DNA from: Rhodoferax sp.
GTDB lineage: Bacteria; Pseudomonadota; Gammaproteobacteria; Burkholderiales; Burkholderiaceae_C
Direction: 5' to 3'
Length of the DNA stretch: 64,000 nt
Assembly: GCF_012927445.1 (NCBI RefSeq)
Contig: NZ_JABBPD010000004.1
Span: 779,039-843,038 of the forward strand
The stretch's first letter is position 1; the number at the start of each line of letters is the position of its first letter. Under the pieces are notes generated by a model. That model searched no databases, was not told where the DNA came from, and saw only the letters and a list, made by a program, of their open reading frames with translations. Below are positions 26,700 to 36,791 of the stretch, in pieces. The position numbers and the translations under genes were made by a program.

Positions 26700-27575
26700 T
26701 CAGACCTGCGCGTTTTGCAGCGCGGCAATGCGCTCTTCAATCGGGGGGTGCGTGGAAAACAGCTGACCAATGCCACCCGCAATGCCAAACGCCGCCACAC
26801 TCTTGGGCAGTTCACCGGAGTGCATGCCACCCAGGCGCGCCAAGGCGTTGATCATGGGTTGTTTGCGGCCCAGCAACTGGGCCGAGCCCGCATCGGCGCG
26901 GAATTCACGGTGGCGGGAGAACCACGCCACCACGATGGCGGCGGCAAAACCCAGCACGATGTCCAGCACGAATGTCGTGATCATGTAGCCAATGCCGGGG
27001 CCGCTGGAACGCTCGTCGCCTTTGCGCAAGAAGCTGTCAATGGCGTAGCCAATGACGCGGCTCAGGAACACGACAAAAGTGTTCATCACGCCCTGAATCA
27101 GGGTCATGGTGACCATGTCGCCATTGGCGACGTGGGCGATTTCGTGGCCGATGACGGCCTCGATCTCGTCATGCGTCATGCCCTGCAGCAAACCGGTGGA
27201 GACCGCCACCAATGCTGAATTTTTGAAGGCACCGGTGGCAAAGGCGTTCGGGTCGCCTTCAAAAATACCGACCTCGGGCATGCCGATGCCGGCTTTTTCA
27301 GACAGCTTGCGCACCGTCTCCACAATCCAGGCCTCGTCGGCGTTTTGCGGCTGGTTGATGATGCGCACGCCCGCGGTCCACTTGGCCATCGGTTTGCTGA
27401 TCAGCAGCGAGATGATGGCGCCGCCAAATCCCATGATCAAAGCAAAGCCCAGCAACGAGCCCAGATCAAGGCCATTTGGGGTCAGGTACCGGTTCACGCC
27501 CAGCAAGCTGGCCACAATGCCGAGCACCGCCACCACCATCACGTTGGTCAGGACAAACAAAATAATGCGTTTCAT
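26700..27575 (-). CDS. htpX: Membrane zinc metalloprotease HtpX
   Basis: Heat-shock M48 protease that degrades misfolded membrane proteins. It is 291 residues from ATG 27575, with AAGGA just upstream; a TTG at 27587 is less likely. Two N-terminal membrane segments (about 4-24 and 36-56) precede the zinc motif [12 protein letters not shown] near residue 140. Two more hydrophobic stretches follow (about 155-180 and 195-220), then [14 protein letters not shown] with the third zinc ligand. The C-terminus ends [15 protein letters not shown], typical of HtpX. Confidence 0.96.
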   Translation of the reverse strand: MKRIILFVLTNVMVVAVLGIVASLLGVNRYLTPNGLDLGSLLGFALIMGFGGAIISLLISKPMAKWTAGVRIINQPQNADEAWIVETVRKLSEKAGIGMPEVGIFEGDPNAFATGAFKNSALVAVSTGLLQGMTHDEIEAVIGHEIAHVANGDMVTMTLIQGVMNTFVVFLSRVIGYAIDSFLRKGDERSSGPGIGYMITTFVLDIVLGFAAAIVVAWFSRHREFRADAGSAQLLGRKQPMINALARLGGMHSGELPKSVAAFGIAGGIGQLFSTHPPIEERIAALQNAQV

Positions 27576-27696
27576 GATTTCCTTCAAATACGGTTCAAAT
27601 CAGCGAACCATTGACACGGATGTTAGGGGCGTGCGGTCCAAATACAAGGCCACAGGCCTCAAATGCCCACCGAGTTTACGGGCATTGCCCGGTCTG

Positions 27697-28476
27697 TCAG
27701 CCAGTGGCGGCGCCACCAGCTTTGGGCAAGCGAAACACACTGGCGTCGGCATAAAACGCCGCCTCTTCATTCGCGGCCCACCAGCCGGGCACGCCCAGCA
27801 CCGGCAAGTGGGCAAACGGTTTGGCGGCCAGCTTTTCAGCACTCAGATCCGCCGCCACCCAGGCGTCCAAAATTGCTATTGAATTAATAGCACACTGCGC
27901 ACGATAGACGTGGGCTGTGATCTGTTTTCTTGGGTAAACCAGCTTCTCCAGCAAAGCGTGACCGAACAGCAGCAAATGGGCCTCGCGCCACAGCGGGCGC
28001 AGCTCCACAAACAAGCGCTGCCAGTCTTTCGCCACCAAGGCGTCCCACAGTGCGTCCGGTGCTTGCAGGAAGGCGGAATTTTCGTCAAACACGGTCAAGC
28101 CGTCGCGCGCCGGACCCCGCACCGGCTGGATACCGGTTTCGGCAATTTGGGCGACGTGCAGCTGGTTCAAGCGCCGCTTGGTCAGGGGGAACTGCAGCCA
28201 CGCCACGCCATTGAAAAAGTCGTGTAAGCCCTCGCGGGTCGGGCAGCAGTTGCTATCAAAAATATAGCTCTCATAAGCCTGGCCCGGTGGCAGGTCACTT
28301 TGCGGCACAAAACGCACCGGGCTGGCCAGGGGCGCCAGCGCCGCATTCAGGGCGCCCGCGCTGGAAACCCCCGCCGCGACCGCCGTCGCCACGCCCTGCC
28401 CGATTTGGGCATAAGGCGCCAGCCAGGGCGCGGCCCAGTCAATGGCGGCCAGATCGCTCGCAGCAGGCGGGCTCAA
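27697..28476 (-). CDS. DUF3025 domain-containing protein
   Basis: 259 residues, soluble. The family core is present: YESYIFDSNCCPTREGLHD, then FFNGVAWLQFPLTKRRLNQLH near residues 85-105. DUF3025 proteins are proteobacterial and uncharacterised. It overlaps the NYN gene by 4 bases and is probably co-transcribed with it. A degenerate copy of the dispersed repeat (27882-27928) is read through near residue 190 (YRAQCAINSIAIL). Confidence 0.85.
   Translation of the reverse strand: MSPPAASDLAAIDWAAPWLAPYAQIGQGVATAVAAGVSSAGALNAALAPLASPVRFVPQSDLPPGQAYESYIFDSNCCPTREGLHDFFNGVAWLQFPLTKRRLNQLHVAQIAETGIQPVRGPARDGLTVFDENSAFLQAPDALWDALVAKDWQRLFVELRPLWREAHLLLFGHALLEKLVYPRKQITAHVYRAQCAINSIAILDAWVAADLSAEKLAAKPFAHLPVLGVPGWWAANEEAAFYADASVFRLPKAGGAATG
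27882..27928 (+). repeat. Possible degenerate dispersed repeat inside the DUF3025 gene
   Basis: TTAATAGCACACTGCGCACG, then GACGTGGGCTGTGATCTGTTTT keeps the spacing of the family core (ATAGC, TGCGCA, GGGCT, T-run), but with several mismatches. It is read antisense in the gene. Similarity is weaker than in the other copies. Confidence 0.4.
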
Positions 28477-29375
28477 GCGAGGTCCTGCGGCGGGGTATAG
28501 GTCACCGTTCTGGGTTTTTCAGGCGGCAGCAGCGCAAAGTGCTGCGGAAATTTCTTGAGCACCTTGGTTGAGGTCAGGTTTTTGCCCCGCAGTTTGGCGT
28601 CCAGCAGCGCTTTGGCAACAACAGCCAGGGGCTGTGGCTGCCCGGACTGCAAGGCGGGCACGGCCTGCAAAATGGCCGCCACATCGACGGTGTGCGACGG
28701 GTTCGCCGCGCCGTCGGCCGTGACCGTTGCAGGCGCGTTCTCATTCGCCACCGTTTTGCGGACAGGCGTTTTTTTAACCGTTGGCGTTCTGGTCACCACT
28801 TTTTTAGCGACGACCTTTTTGACCGGCGTTTTAGCCGCCGGGGCTTTGACCGCAGGGACCTTTTTCGCCGCTGTTTTCCGGGCCACGCCACGCCGCCCCA
28901 CGGGCGCCTCCAGCACGGGCGCAAGAGGCGTACCGGCCAACTGGGCTTCATGCAGCGCCTGCTCCGGCCCGACCAGGATCACGCGGTCATAGGCGGAAAC
29001 GGCTTCGCGGCCCATCTTGCCGCGCTCCGACACGCACACCATGCGGATGCCGCGTTCACGCAGCCGCACCACCAACGGCACGAAGTCGGCGTCGCCCGAG
29101 CCAATGACCACCAGCTTGGGCGCCGGGGTTTGGCACGCAAACTCCATCGCATCCACGGCCAGGGCAATGTCGGTGGTGTTTTTTGTCAAGGAGAGGTTGA
29201 CGAACGGGCGCACCGCCCACACCCGCAGCACGTCGGCCAAGCCCTTCAGGTTTTCGGCACTGCCGTAAGCCCGCCGCACCGGCATGACGCCTTCCGACTC
29301 TTCCAGCACGCGAAATGCTTCGTCGACCCAGGCGCTGGCGCTCAAGTTATCGGCATCGATCAAAAAGACGTTCAT
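28473..29375 (-). CDS. NYN-domain protein with basic linker and C-terminal winged-helix (LOTUS-like) domain
   Basis: 300 residues from ATG 29375, with AAGGAG upstream. The N-terminal ~150 residues form a PIN-like NYN domain with the acidic sites of the fold: FLIDADNLS near residue 4, TTDIALAVDAMEF near 72 and VIGSGDADFVPLV near 95. A Lys/Ala/Pro/Thr-rich linker (about 165-215) resembles histone H1 tails. The last ~75 residues (VAKALLDAKLRGKNLTSTKV) resemble an OST-HTH/LOTUS RNA-binding domain. The whole suggests an RNA-binding nuclease. Upstream partner of DUF3025. Confidence 0.85.
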   Translation of the reverse strand: MNVFLIDADNLSASAWVDEAFRVLEESEGVMPVRRAYGSAENLKGLADVLRVWAVRPFVNLSLTKNTTDIALAVDAMEFACQTPAPKLVVIGSGDADFVPLVVRLRERGIRMVCVSERGKMGREAVSAYDRVILVGPEQALHEAQLAGTPLAPVLEAPVGRRGVARKTAAKKVPAVKAPAAKTPVKKVVAKKVVTRTPTVKKTPVRKTVANENAPATVTADGAANPSHTVDVAAILQAVPALQSGQPQPLAVVAKALLDAKLRGKNLTSTKVLKKFPQHFALLPPEKPRTVTYTPPQDLA

Positions 29376-29421
29376 TTCAACTCCTTGTTGGCGTGCCACG
29401 CGGTAGGCGGACGGCTGGCTT

Positions 29422-30456
29422 TCAGCGAATCAATTTCCACGGCAGGGCTTCCCCCGAACGCAGGGGTTTCAGCGTCGCTTCGCCGAAGGCAAAGCTCTCC
29501 GGTGGCGTCCAGGCTTCGCGCTTCAGGGTGATGGTGCCGGTGTTGCGCGGCAGGCCATAAAAATCAGCGCCGTGGAAACTGGCAAAACCTTCCAGCTGGT
29601 CCAGCGCCCCCACCGCGTCAAAGGCTTCGGCGTACATCTCGATGGCGGCATGCGCGGTGTAGCAGCCGGCGCAACCGCTGGCATGCTCCTTGAGATGGGC
29701 CGGGTGCGGCGCGCTGTCGGTGCCGAGAAAGAACTTGCTGGAGCCGCTGGTGGCCGCGGCCACCAGCGCCAGGCGATGGGTCTCGCGCTTCAACACCGGC
29801 AAGCAGTAGTAATGCGGCCGGATACCGCCGGTGAAGATGGCATTGCGGTTGAACAGCAGATGGTGTGCGGTCAAAGTGGCGGCGGTGAAGCGGTCGGCCT
29901 CCTGCACATACTGCGCCGCCTCCCGGGTGGTGATGTGCTCAAACACAATTTTCAGTTCGGGGAAATCACGGCGCAACGGGATCAGCTGGGTGTCGATGAA
30001 CACCGCCTCCCGGTCAAACAGGTCAATCTCCGGCGATGTCACCTCGCCATGCACCAGCAGCGGCATCCCAGCGCGCTGCATCGCTTCCAGCGTGGCGTAG
30101 GTCTTGCGCAGATCGGTGACACCGGCATCGCTGTTGGTGGTGGCGCCGGCTGGGTAGAGCTTGACGGCAACGATGCCGACGTCGCGGGCGCGCTGGATTT
30201 CATCGGCCGGCAACTTGTCGGTCAGGTAAAGCGTCATCAGCGGCTCAAACGCCACGCCTTCGGGCACGGCCGCCTGGATGCGCGCCTTGTACGCCAGCGC
30301 GGCCTCGGTCGTGGTGACGGGCGGGCGCAGGTTGGGCATGATGATGGCACGGCCAAACTGGGCGGCGGTGTGCGGCACCACCACGCGCAGCGCCTCGCCA
30401 TCGCGCACATGCAAATGCCAGTCGTCGGGTTGGGTCAGTTGAATAGTTTGTGTCAT
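29422..30456 (-). CDS. pyrC: Dihydroorotase (class II)
   Basis: Zinc enzyme of pyrimidine synthesis, cyclising carbamoyl aspartate to dihydroorotate. It is 344 residues, the usual length for the short E. coli PyrC type. The metal motif [10 protein letters not shown] is near residue 12, the carboxylated lysine lies in [15 protein letters not shown] near residue 96, and [20 protein letters not shown] and the catalytic aspartate region LGTDSAPH all match. It stands 46 bases upstream of the NYN gene and is probably the first gene of that run. Confidence 0.96.
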   Translation of the reverse strand: MTQTIQLTQPDDWHLHVRDGEALRVVVPHTAAQFGRAIIMPNLRPPVTTTEAALAYKARIQAAVPEGVAFEPLMTLYLTDKLPADEIQRARDVGIVAVKLYPAGATTNSDAGVTDLRKTYATLEAMQRAGMPLLVHGEVTSPEIDLFDREAVFIDTQLIPLRRDFPELKIVFEHITTREAAQYVQEADRFTAATLTAHHLLFNRNAIFTGGIRPHYYCLPVLKRETHRLALVAAATSGSSKFFLGTDSAPHPAHLKEHASGCAGCYTAHAAIEMYAEAFDAVGALDQLEGFASFHGADFYGLPRNTGTITLKREAWTPPESFAFGEATLKPLRSGEALPWKLIR

Positions 30457-30496
30457 GGCTGTATTGTCCCAAATGCTGTTTAATAGCGCCCCCGGC

Positions 30497-31471
30497 CTAC
30501 AACACGGCCGACTGGGTCGCCAGATAATCCCACAGCGCCTGCGCGTTGCGCTTGGGCGCTGGCCCGGCGCTGCGGTTGGTGTGAATGCCTGTTTTGCCCG
30601 CTTCTTTGATGGAGGGCCGCTCCCGGTACGCCCGCACGTCCATGGTGATCTGCAGACCTTTCATTTCCGGCGGCAAGGCGCTCACCAGTTTTTTGGCGCG
30701 CAAATCCTTTTTGACGGCGCTGAAAGGCAAAAAGGCGATGCCATGCCCTTCCAGCGCCATTGCCTTCAGGCCTTCGGCCATGTCCGTTTCATACACGCGG
30801 TCAAAGTGGATGGCGGCGTCTGATTGTTTCAGGATCAACTCCACCATCTGCCCCAGATAGGCGCCGGGCGCGTAGCCGAGGTACGGCAGGGGATGACCGG
30901 CGCGCCCCGGCAGTTGAAACAGGGGCTTGCCATCGGCATCGGGCTTGACATAAGGCGCCATGACCTCTTCTCCCAGACTGACCATCTCGTAACGATCGGC
31001 ATCCAGCTGGTAGGGCTGCGAGGGGTGGTGGTAGGCGATCAACAGATCGCAACTGCCCTCCACCAGCCGCATGACGGCATCGTGCACATTGAGCGCAATC
31101 AGGCGGCTTTTGATAGGGCCGAATTTTTCGCGCAGGGCCGAGACCCAGGCCGGAAAAAACGTGAATGCCAGCGTGTGCGGCACCGCAAACTCGATCACAT
31201 CCTGCCCGGCGGCGGTGTGCCCGCGCAGCATGGCCCGCGTGCTTTGCAGCGCTTGCAACACCTCCAGCGACTGGGAATAAAGCGTCTCCCCGGCGGGCGT
31301 CAGCCGCGTCGGGTAGCTGCTGCGGTCCACCAGGTCGGTGCCGGCCCACGCCTCCAGCGACTGGATGCGCCGCGAGAACGCGGGCTGGGTGACGTGGCGC
31401 AACTGGGCCGAGCGGCTGAAACTGCGGGTTTCAGCGAGGGAGACAAAGTCTTCAAGCCATTTGGTTTCCAT
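30497..31471 (-). CDS. LysR-family transcriptional regulator, HypT-like
   Basis: 324 residues. The N-terminal helix-turn-helix [20 protein letters not shown] with [15 protein letters not shown] strongly recalls E. coli HypT (YjiE), a hypochlorite-responsive regulator. A C-terminal type-2 periplasmic-binding-like domain follows. The stop is 40 bases from pyrC on the same strand. It is divergent from mrcA (121 bases between), so mrcA is a possible target. HypT identity is by similarity only; I did not find the methionines used for sensing with certainty. Confidence 0.8.
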   Translation of the reverse strand: METKWLEDFVSLAETRSFSRSAQLRHVTQPAFSRRIQSLEAWAGTDLVDRSSYPTRLTPAGETLYSQSLEVLQALQSTRAMLRGHTAAGQDVIEFAVPHTLAFTFFPAWVSALREKFGPIKSRLIALNVHDAVMRLVEGSCDLLIAYHHPSQPYQLDADRYEMVSLGEEVMAPYVKPDADGKPLFQLPGRAGHPLPYLGYAPGAYLGQMVELILKQSDAAIHFDRVYETDMAEGLKAMALEGHGIAFLPFSAVKKDLRAKKLVSALPPEMKGLQITMDVRAYRERPSIKEAGKTGIHTNRSAGPAPKRNAQALWDYLATQSAVL

Positions 31472-31592
31472 GGGCCGGAATTATGCGCGGATTGCATGAA
31501 AGACAGCGTTGATTGTGGTGAAGCGCTGGCGTGCGCGGGCATAAACGCCACAACGGTTAGAGTCGTGTTTTGAATTTGCTGGGCAAAACACA

Positions 31593-33854
31593 ATGAAATG
31601 GATCCTTGGCCTCCTGGCCATGCTTGCTTTGGCCTGTGGCGTGGTACTCGCCTACGCTTTGTTCGTACTGGCGCCCGGTCTGCCCGCGCTGGATGCGGTG
31701 ACCGACTACCAGCCCAAGATTCCGTTGCGCATCTACACCGCCGACAACGTCTTGATCGGTGAATTCGGCAAGGAGCGCCGGGACTTTGTTTCCATCCAGG
31801 AAACGCCCGCGCTCATGAAGAATGCCTTGTTATCAATTGAAGACTCGCGCTTTTACAGCCACGGCGGCGTGGACTTCATTGGGGTGACGCGGGCTGTCCT
31901 GTCGGACCTGACCGGCGGCGTGAACCAAGGGGCCTCCACCATCACGATGCAGGTGGCCCGGAACTTCTTTCTCACCCAGGAGCGCACGCTCTCGCGCAAG
32001 CTGAAAGAGGCCATGCTGGCCTACCGCATCGAATCGGCCTTGAGCAAGGACCAGATTCTGGAGCTGTACATGAACCAGATTTACCTGGGCCAACGCAGCT
32101 ACGGTTTCTCCAGCGCCGCACGCAGCTATTTTGGCAAGTCGCTTCAAGACCTCAGCCTGGCCGAGGCGGCGATGCTGGCCGGTTTGCCGCAAAACCCGTC
32201 CCGACACAATCCCGTCGTCAATCCACAGCGGGCCAAGCAACGTCAACTGCTGGTGCTGAAAAGCATGCTCCGACTGGGCTACATCACGGAGACGCAATTG
32301 GCACAGGCCAGCAGTGAGCCACTGCGTGTTGGCGCCAGTCCAGCGCTTGAATCGCATGCGGCCTATGCCGCCGAGATGGTGCGGCAAAGCATCTTTGCGC
32401 AATACCAGGAAGCCGCTTACACCATGGGGCTGAAAGTGGTCACCACCATCACGCAGGCCGAGCAGGAAGCCGCCTACCAATCGGTGCGGCGCAACGTCAT
32501 GGCCTACGACCAGCGCCATGGCTACCGTGGCCCCGAGGCGTTCATCGAATTACCCACGGACGATGATGCGCGGGAGAATGCGATGGATGACTTGCTGCAG
32601 CAACACCCGGCCAGCGACAACTTGCTGCCGGCCGTCCTCACCAGCGTTTCGGCCAAATTAGTCAAAGCCGAGTTGAGCAGCGGAGAGTCCATCCAGATCA
32701 TGGGGGAAGGCTTGCGTTTCGCCGCACCCGCCCTACAAGCCAACGCCAACCGTGCTTTGAAGCTGCGCCCCGGCGCGCTGATCCGGGTCCTGCAAGGCAG
32801 CAAGAAAGACTGGTTCATCACGCAGTTGCCCGAGGTGGATGCGGCCTATGTGGCACTCGATGCGCAAACCGGGGCCTACCGCGCCTTGGTTGGCGGCTTT
32901 GATTTCACGCGCAAAAACTTCAACCATGTCACCAGCGCCTGGCGCCAACCCGGCTCGTCGATCAAGCCGTTTATTTACTCGGCGGCGCTGGAAAAAGGCT
33001 TTGCACCGGCCACCCTGATTAATGATGCGCTGCTACCCGCCAGCGACGACACGCAGCAATGGACCCCACACAATGATGACGACAAGTACGACGGTCCGAT
33101 CACCATGCAGACCGCTTTGGCGCAATCCAAGAATGTGGTGTCGGTTCGGATTTTGCAAGCCATTGGTGCCAGCTATGGGCGTGATTTTTTACCCAAGTTT
33201 GGTTTTGACGGCAGCAAGCATCCGGTCAATCTCACGCTGGCCTTGGGCACCGGCTCGGTCACGCCGCTGCAGTTGGCCGCTGCCTATGGCGTGTTTGCTA
33301 ACGGCGGTTACCAAGTCAACCCGTGGCTCATCCAACGCATCACCGATGCCCGTGGCCAGCTCCTGTTTGAAGCCAACAAACCGGCCCAGCCGCCCGAAGA
33401 CTCGCGCGTGCTGGACAGCCGTAATGCCTTTGTCATGGACAGCATGCTGCGCGAAGTCACGCGCTCGGGCACCGGCGCCATGGCGACGCAAAAACTCGGC
33501 CGCCGCGACCTGGCGGGCAAGACCGGCACCACCAACGATGCCGTTGATGGCTGGTTTGCCGGTTATGCCAACAACATGGTGTCGGTCGCCTGGATGGGCT
33601 TTGACGAGCCCAAATCCCTGGGCAACCGCGAGTTTGGGGCCACCCTGGCCTTGCCGATCTGGATCGACAGCATGCGCCAGGCCTTGTCCGGCAAGGCAGA
33701 AGTGACGCGCAGCGTGCCAGAGAATGTGGTCAACGTGGACGGCACCTGGCGCTATGCCGAATTTGGCAACGGGGCCGGCGTGCAAACCCTGGGCCTGGAC
33801 GAACAGCCGGTGAATGTACCGCCCATCGGGAACCCTGCGGGCCAGGGATATTGA
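31593..33854 (+). CDS. mrcA: Penicillin-binding protein 1A (bifunctional transglycosylase/transpeptidase)
   Basis: Class A PBP that polymerises and crosslinks peptidoglycan at the inner membrane. It is 753 residues, somewhat shorter than E. coli PBP1a (850). Membrane anchor at about residues 4-26. GT51 domain: EDSRFYSHGGVDF near residue 82 with the catalytic glutamate, GASTITMQVARN and KDQILELYMNQIYLG. Transpeptidase domain: SSIK in QPGSSIKPFIYSAALEKG near 450, SKN in ALAQSKNVVS, and KTGTTND near 643. An OB-like insert lies between them. Looks complete. Confidence 0.95.
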   Translation: MKWILGLLAMLALACGVVLAYALFVLAPGLPALDAVTDYQPKIPLRIYTADNVLIGEFGKERRDFVSIQETPALMKNALLSIEDSRFYSHGGVDFIGVTRAVLSDLTGGVNQGASTITMQVARNFFLTQERTLSRKLKEAMLAYRIESALSKDQILELYMNQIYLGQRSYGFSSAARSYFGKSLQDLSLAEAAMLAGLPQNPSRHNPVVNPQRAKQRQLLVLKSMLRLGYITETQLAQASSEPLRVGASPALESHAAYAAEMVRQSIFAQYQEAAYTMGLKVVTTITQAEQEAAYQSVRRNVMAYDQRHGYRGPEAFIELPTDDDARENAMDDLLQQHPASDNLLPAVLTSVSAKLVKAELSSGESIQIMGEGLRFAAPALQANANRALKLRPGALIRVLQGSKKDWFITQLPEVDAAYVALDAQTGAYRALVGGFDFTRKNFNHVTSAWRQPGSSIKPFIYSAALEKGFAPATLINDALLPASDDTQQWTPHNDDDKYDGPITMQTALAQSKNVVSVRILQAIGASYGRDFLPKFGFDGSKHPVNLTLALGTGSVTPLQLAAAYGVFANGGYQVNPWLIQRITDARGQLLFEANKPAQPPEDSRVLDSRNAFVMDSMLREVTRSGTGAMATQKLGRRDLAGKTGTTNDAVDGWFAGYANNMVSVAWMGFDEPKSLGNREFGATLALPIWIDSMRQALSGKAEVTRSVPENVVNVDGTWRYAEFGNGAGVQTLGLDEQPVNVPPIGNPAGQGY

Positions 33855-33963
33855 GCGGACTCAGCACGTCAGTGCCGCGCCATATTGACATTTCGCAACG
33901 GAGCTCGTCGGGTATCCGGCATGCTGGATCAGTAATATCGTCCCAGGCAAGCCAGAGAAACCC

Positions 33964-36369
33964 CTACACGGTCAGGCAAACAGTCGAATCGTAAAACCGC
34001 ACCAGATTGCGCCCGGCTTCTTTGGCTTGGTACATGGCCGTGTCTGCCCATTTGAGGATGTCGTCCGGGCTCATTTCAGAATTGATGAACAAGACCACAC
34101 CGATGCTGGCCGTACATTGATGCTCGACCACGACCTCTCTCATAGCTTCATTGCGGATGGTCAGCCGGTAGGGGGCAGACAAGCTGCTGCGAATTTTCTC
34201 GGCGATGCTGGCGGCTTGTGACGTCGATTCCGTTTTATCCGAACTCAAATTGCTCAGCATCACCACAAACTCATCGCCACCGAAGCGCGCCACGGTGTCC
34301 ATTTCGCGCACACAACTGCTCAACCGCCGCGCCGCCTCGATCAACAGCATATCGCCCGCCAGGTGGCCATGCGTGTCATTGAGCGACTTGAAGTTGTCCA
34401 GATCAAGCACCATCAAGGCGCCATAACAGGCACTGCGTTTGCTGGTCGCCATGGACTGTCGCAAGCGGTCGTTGAGCAGGCGCCGGTTTGGCAGTCTGGT
34501 GAGCGGGTCATAAAACGCCAGTTGCCGCACCTTGTCTTCCATCTGCTTGCGCTCGGTGATGTCAGAGAACAAGGCCACGTACTGCCGGACATGGCCCTGC
34601 TCATCGCGCACGGCGCTGATGGTTTGCATCTCGGCATACACCTCGCCCGTCTTGCGGCGGTTCCAGATTTCGCCGTACCAGTGACTTTTGTCGAGCAGCC
34701 CGGCCCACATCGCGGCGTAATACTCTTTATCCTGACGGCCCGAGCTCAAGATGCGTGGGTTGCGGCCCAGGACGTCGTCACGGCTGTAGCCGGTAATGCG
34801 ACTGAAGGCCTCGTTGACATCAATGATGCTGCCGTCAGCGCTGGTGATCATGATGCCCTCGTGGGCATGGGTGAACACGCTGGCGTCGAGATTGAGTTTT
34901 TCTGCGGCTACTCGGCTCTCGGTGATGTCCGCAATCACGCCGATGAGGCCGCGCTCCTCCCCGTTGGCATCGTAGAAACGCTTGCCCGTCAGATGCCCCC
35001 AGAACTGGGTCTGGTCGGGGCGCCAATACATTCGATCCACATCCACCGAAGTGACTGAGCCATCCAGCAAGGCATGCATATTCTGGCGTCCACTCTCACG
35101 CTCGGCAGGCGGCAGCAAGGCAATGTAGTCACTCCCCTGCAAGGTGTCCAGAGAACATTGAAACAGGTCCGCCATACGCTTGTTGGCTTGCGTGATGCAG
35201 CCCGTCATATCAACCAAAAAAATGCCCACGCTGGACGTGTCCAGAATCTGCTTGAGCAAGGCCTCGCGCTGATTGAGCGTATTCAGCACCCGATTGAAGC
35301 CGCCGATCAGCTCGCCAATTTCATCTTGACTGGCGACCGGCAAAGGCTGCGCCGGCTGATTGGTTTCTGACAGGGTGGTCAGCGTTCTGGCGGCCGCCAG
35401 CATGGGGGAAAGTTGGCGTCGCAACATCCACGAGATCAACCACCAGGTCAGCCCTCCCGCCAGCACGCTCAGGAAAAGTGTGGCCAGCAGCATGCGTTGC
35501 TGCATGTCGCGAACCGGGGCAAAGACTTCTGCGGCATGCTGCACAAGCCCCATCGACCAGCCCGCCACCGGAATGCCTTTGACGGCCGTAAGTTCTTCAA
35601 TGCCGCGGGAGCTGACGGAAACACCGTAGCCCTCATAACCCTGCATATAACGGTCCAACAAGGGATTCACGCCGGGCTCGGGGGTCGGTTGCATGTTGCG
35701 GCTCTTGTCGGTGGCCGTCACAAACAGCTTTTGCCGCGGCGCGATCAGGAGATAGCCGCCGGTCTTGCCGTAGCGACTGGCCATAATTTTGTCGAGGAAA
35801 TTGGGTTTGGCCAGGTTGATCACGCCAAACAGGGCGCCGATCACCTGGCCCTGCGCATCGCGAATGGGTGCCGCCATGGCAAAAATCGGCGTCTGCAGCG
35901 TCTTGCCGATGACAACCCGACCGATGGTCGACTTACCGTCCTTGAGCGCGCCGACCAAGTAATCCCGGTCCAGATAATTGATGCCGATCCGGCCGAGCGA
36001 ACGTGGCATATCGGCAATCACGGTGCCCTCGGTGCCGACGACGCTGATGCCACCGTTGAACAGCCCTTGAGAAATCAGGCGGGGTTCCAGGTGGGCTTGC
36101 AGGGCCGCCACATGACCCAGCAGGGCCGGGGTAATTTCTTCCGCAATCACTTCCAGCGCCCTGAGTCGTTCGTCCAATTCGGTGTTGACCTGCTCGGAGG
36201 CCAAAGAAACCGTCGAGAACTGCTGCTCGCCTAACAAGCGCTCCATATCCTGACGCAACATCCGGCTGGCATAGAACGACAGCGACCAGATGCCAATCAG
36301 GAAAACAACCAGTGTTAGAAGAGTTACCCGGGTCTTGAGCGACCGCCAGTTAAAGAAGTTGAAACGCAT
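33964..36369 (-). CDS. Cache-HAMP-PAS-GGDEF diguanylate cyclase
   Basis: 801 residues. A membrane segment at about residues 13-35, a periplasmic double-Cache sensor (about 40-285), a second membrane segment (MLLATLFLSVLAGGLTWWL, near 290-310), HAMP (about 315-370) and two PAS/PAC modules precede a GGDEF domain with intact RFGGDEF near residue 700. No EAL domain, so it should make cyclic-di-GMP in response to an extracellular small molecule. It sits alone; the ligand is unknown. Confidence 0.93.
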   Translation of the reverse strand: MRFNFFNWRSLKTRVTLLTLVVFLIGIWSLSFYASRMLRQDMERLLGEQQFSTVSLASEQVNTELDERLRALEVIAEEITPALLGHVAALQAHLEPRLISQGLFNGGISVVGTEGTVIADMPRSLGRIGINYLDRDYLVGALKDGKSTIGRVVIGKTLQTPIFAMAAPIRDAQGQVIGALFGVINLAKPNFLDKIMASRYGKTGGYLLIAPRQKLFVTATDKSRNMQPTPEPGVNPLLDRYMQGYEGYGVSVSSRGIEELTAVKGIPVAGWSMGLVQHAAEVFAPVRDMQQRMLLATLFLSVLAGGLTWWLISWMLRRQLSPMLAAARTLTTLSETNQPAQPLPVASQDEIGELIGGFNRVLNTLNQREALLKQILDTSSVGIFLVDMTGCITQANKRMADLFQCSLDTLQGSDYIALLPPAERESGRQNMHALLDGSVTSVDVDRMYWRPDQTQFWGHLTGKRFYDANGEERGLIGVIADITESRVAAEKLNLDASVFTHAHEGIMITSADGSIIDVNEAFSRITGYSRDDVLGRNPRILSSGRQDKEYYAAMWAGLLDKSHWYGEIWNRRKTGEVYAEMQTISAVRDEQGHVRQYVALFSDITERKQMEDKVRQLAFYDPLTRLPNRRLLNDRLRQSMATSKRSACYGALMVLDLDNFKSLNDTHGHLAGDMLLIEAARRLSSCVREMDTVARFGGDEFVVMLSNLSSDKTESTSQAASIAEKIRSSLSAPYRLTIRNEAMREVVVEHQCTASIGVVLFINSEMSPDDILKWADTAMYQAKEAGRNLVRFYDSTVCLTV

Positions 36370-36548
36370 GCCAATCCAAACGCAATCGATGATTTTTATT
36401 TTTGCATCCGGGATGCTTTATTGACCCTTCGCGGACCCAGGTTGCAGTCTGTTAAAGATGGACTTTGGGAGCCCGCAATCGGCCTGAATTAACTCTACCA
36501 CTTTCAGCGTTAAGCGCCAGACGGCGGCAGAAATAAACACCCCAAAAA

Positions 36549-36690
36549 TCACGCCAAACGCTGCTGCAGCGCCCACATTGATGCATAGCACCCATTGGCC
36601 GCCAGCAGTTCGGACTGGATGGCGCGCTCGTTGACGAAATCGAGCGCCGAGATGATTTCGTCGAAGTTCAGAAACGGCGGGGTTTAGGCA
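36549..36690 (-). pseudogene. Remnant of an ABC-transporter ATPase 3' end with internal deletion
   Basis: Read on the minus strand from about 36681, codons give PPFLNFDEIISALDFVNERA, then IQ, then SELLAANGCYASMWALQQRLA and a stop at 36549-36551. This matches two separated parts of the Atm1-type gene at 39994-41808: the Walker B region (PPILIFDEATSALDSANERA) and the C-terminus (AELLAANGRYASMWALQQ). The ~43 codons between them are missing, with the join at a shared AEL-like point. No start, Walker A or signature motif. A longer open frame over this region is in a different frame and is not a gene. Confidence 0.75.
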
Positions 36691-36791
36691 TGATGTCAAT
36701 GGCTTACGATGGCCGCTGACGCCCCTGCGCGGAATGAGCAACGGGATAATCCACGTCTCTATGGGAAATTTCAAACAGCCGTGATCACAAA

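Noticed and set aside
28225-28280. Possible extra copy of the dispersed repeat (TTTTTGATAGC ... AGGGCTT)
   Set aside because: The middle does not fit the pattern, and the segment encodes the family-conserved CPTREGLHDFF of DUF3025, so native sequence is the better explanation.
36418-36774. A 118-codon minus-strand open frame
   Set aside because: It covers the ABC-transporter remnant in the wrong frame; the homologous codons lie in another frame with a deletion.
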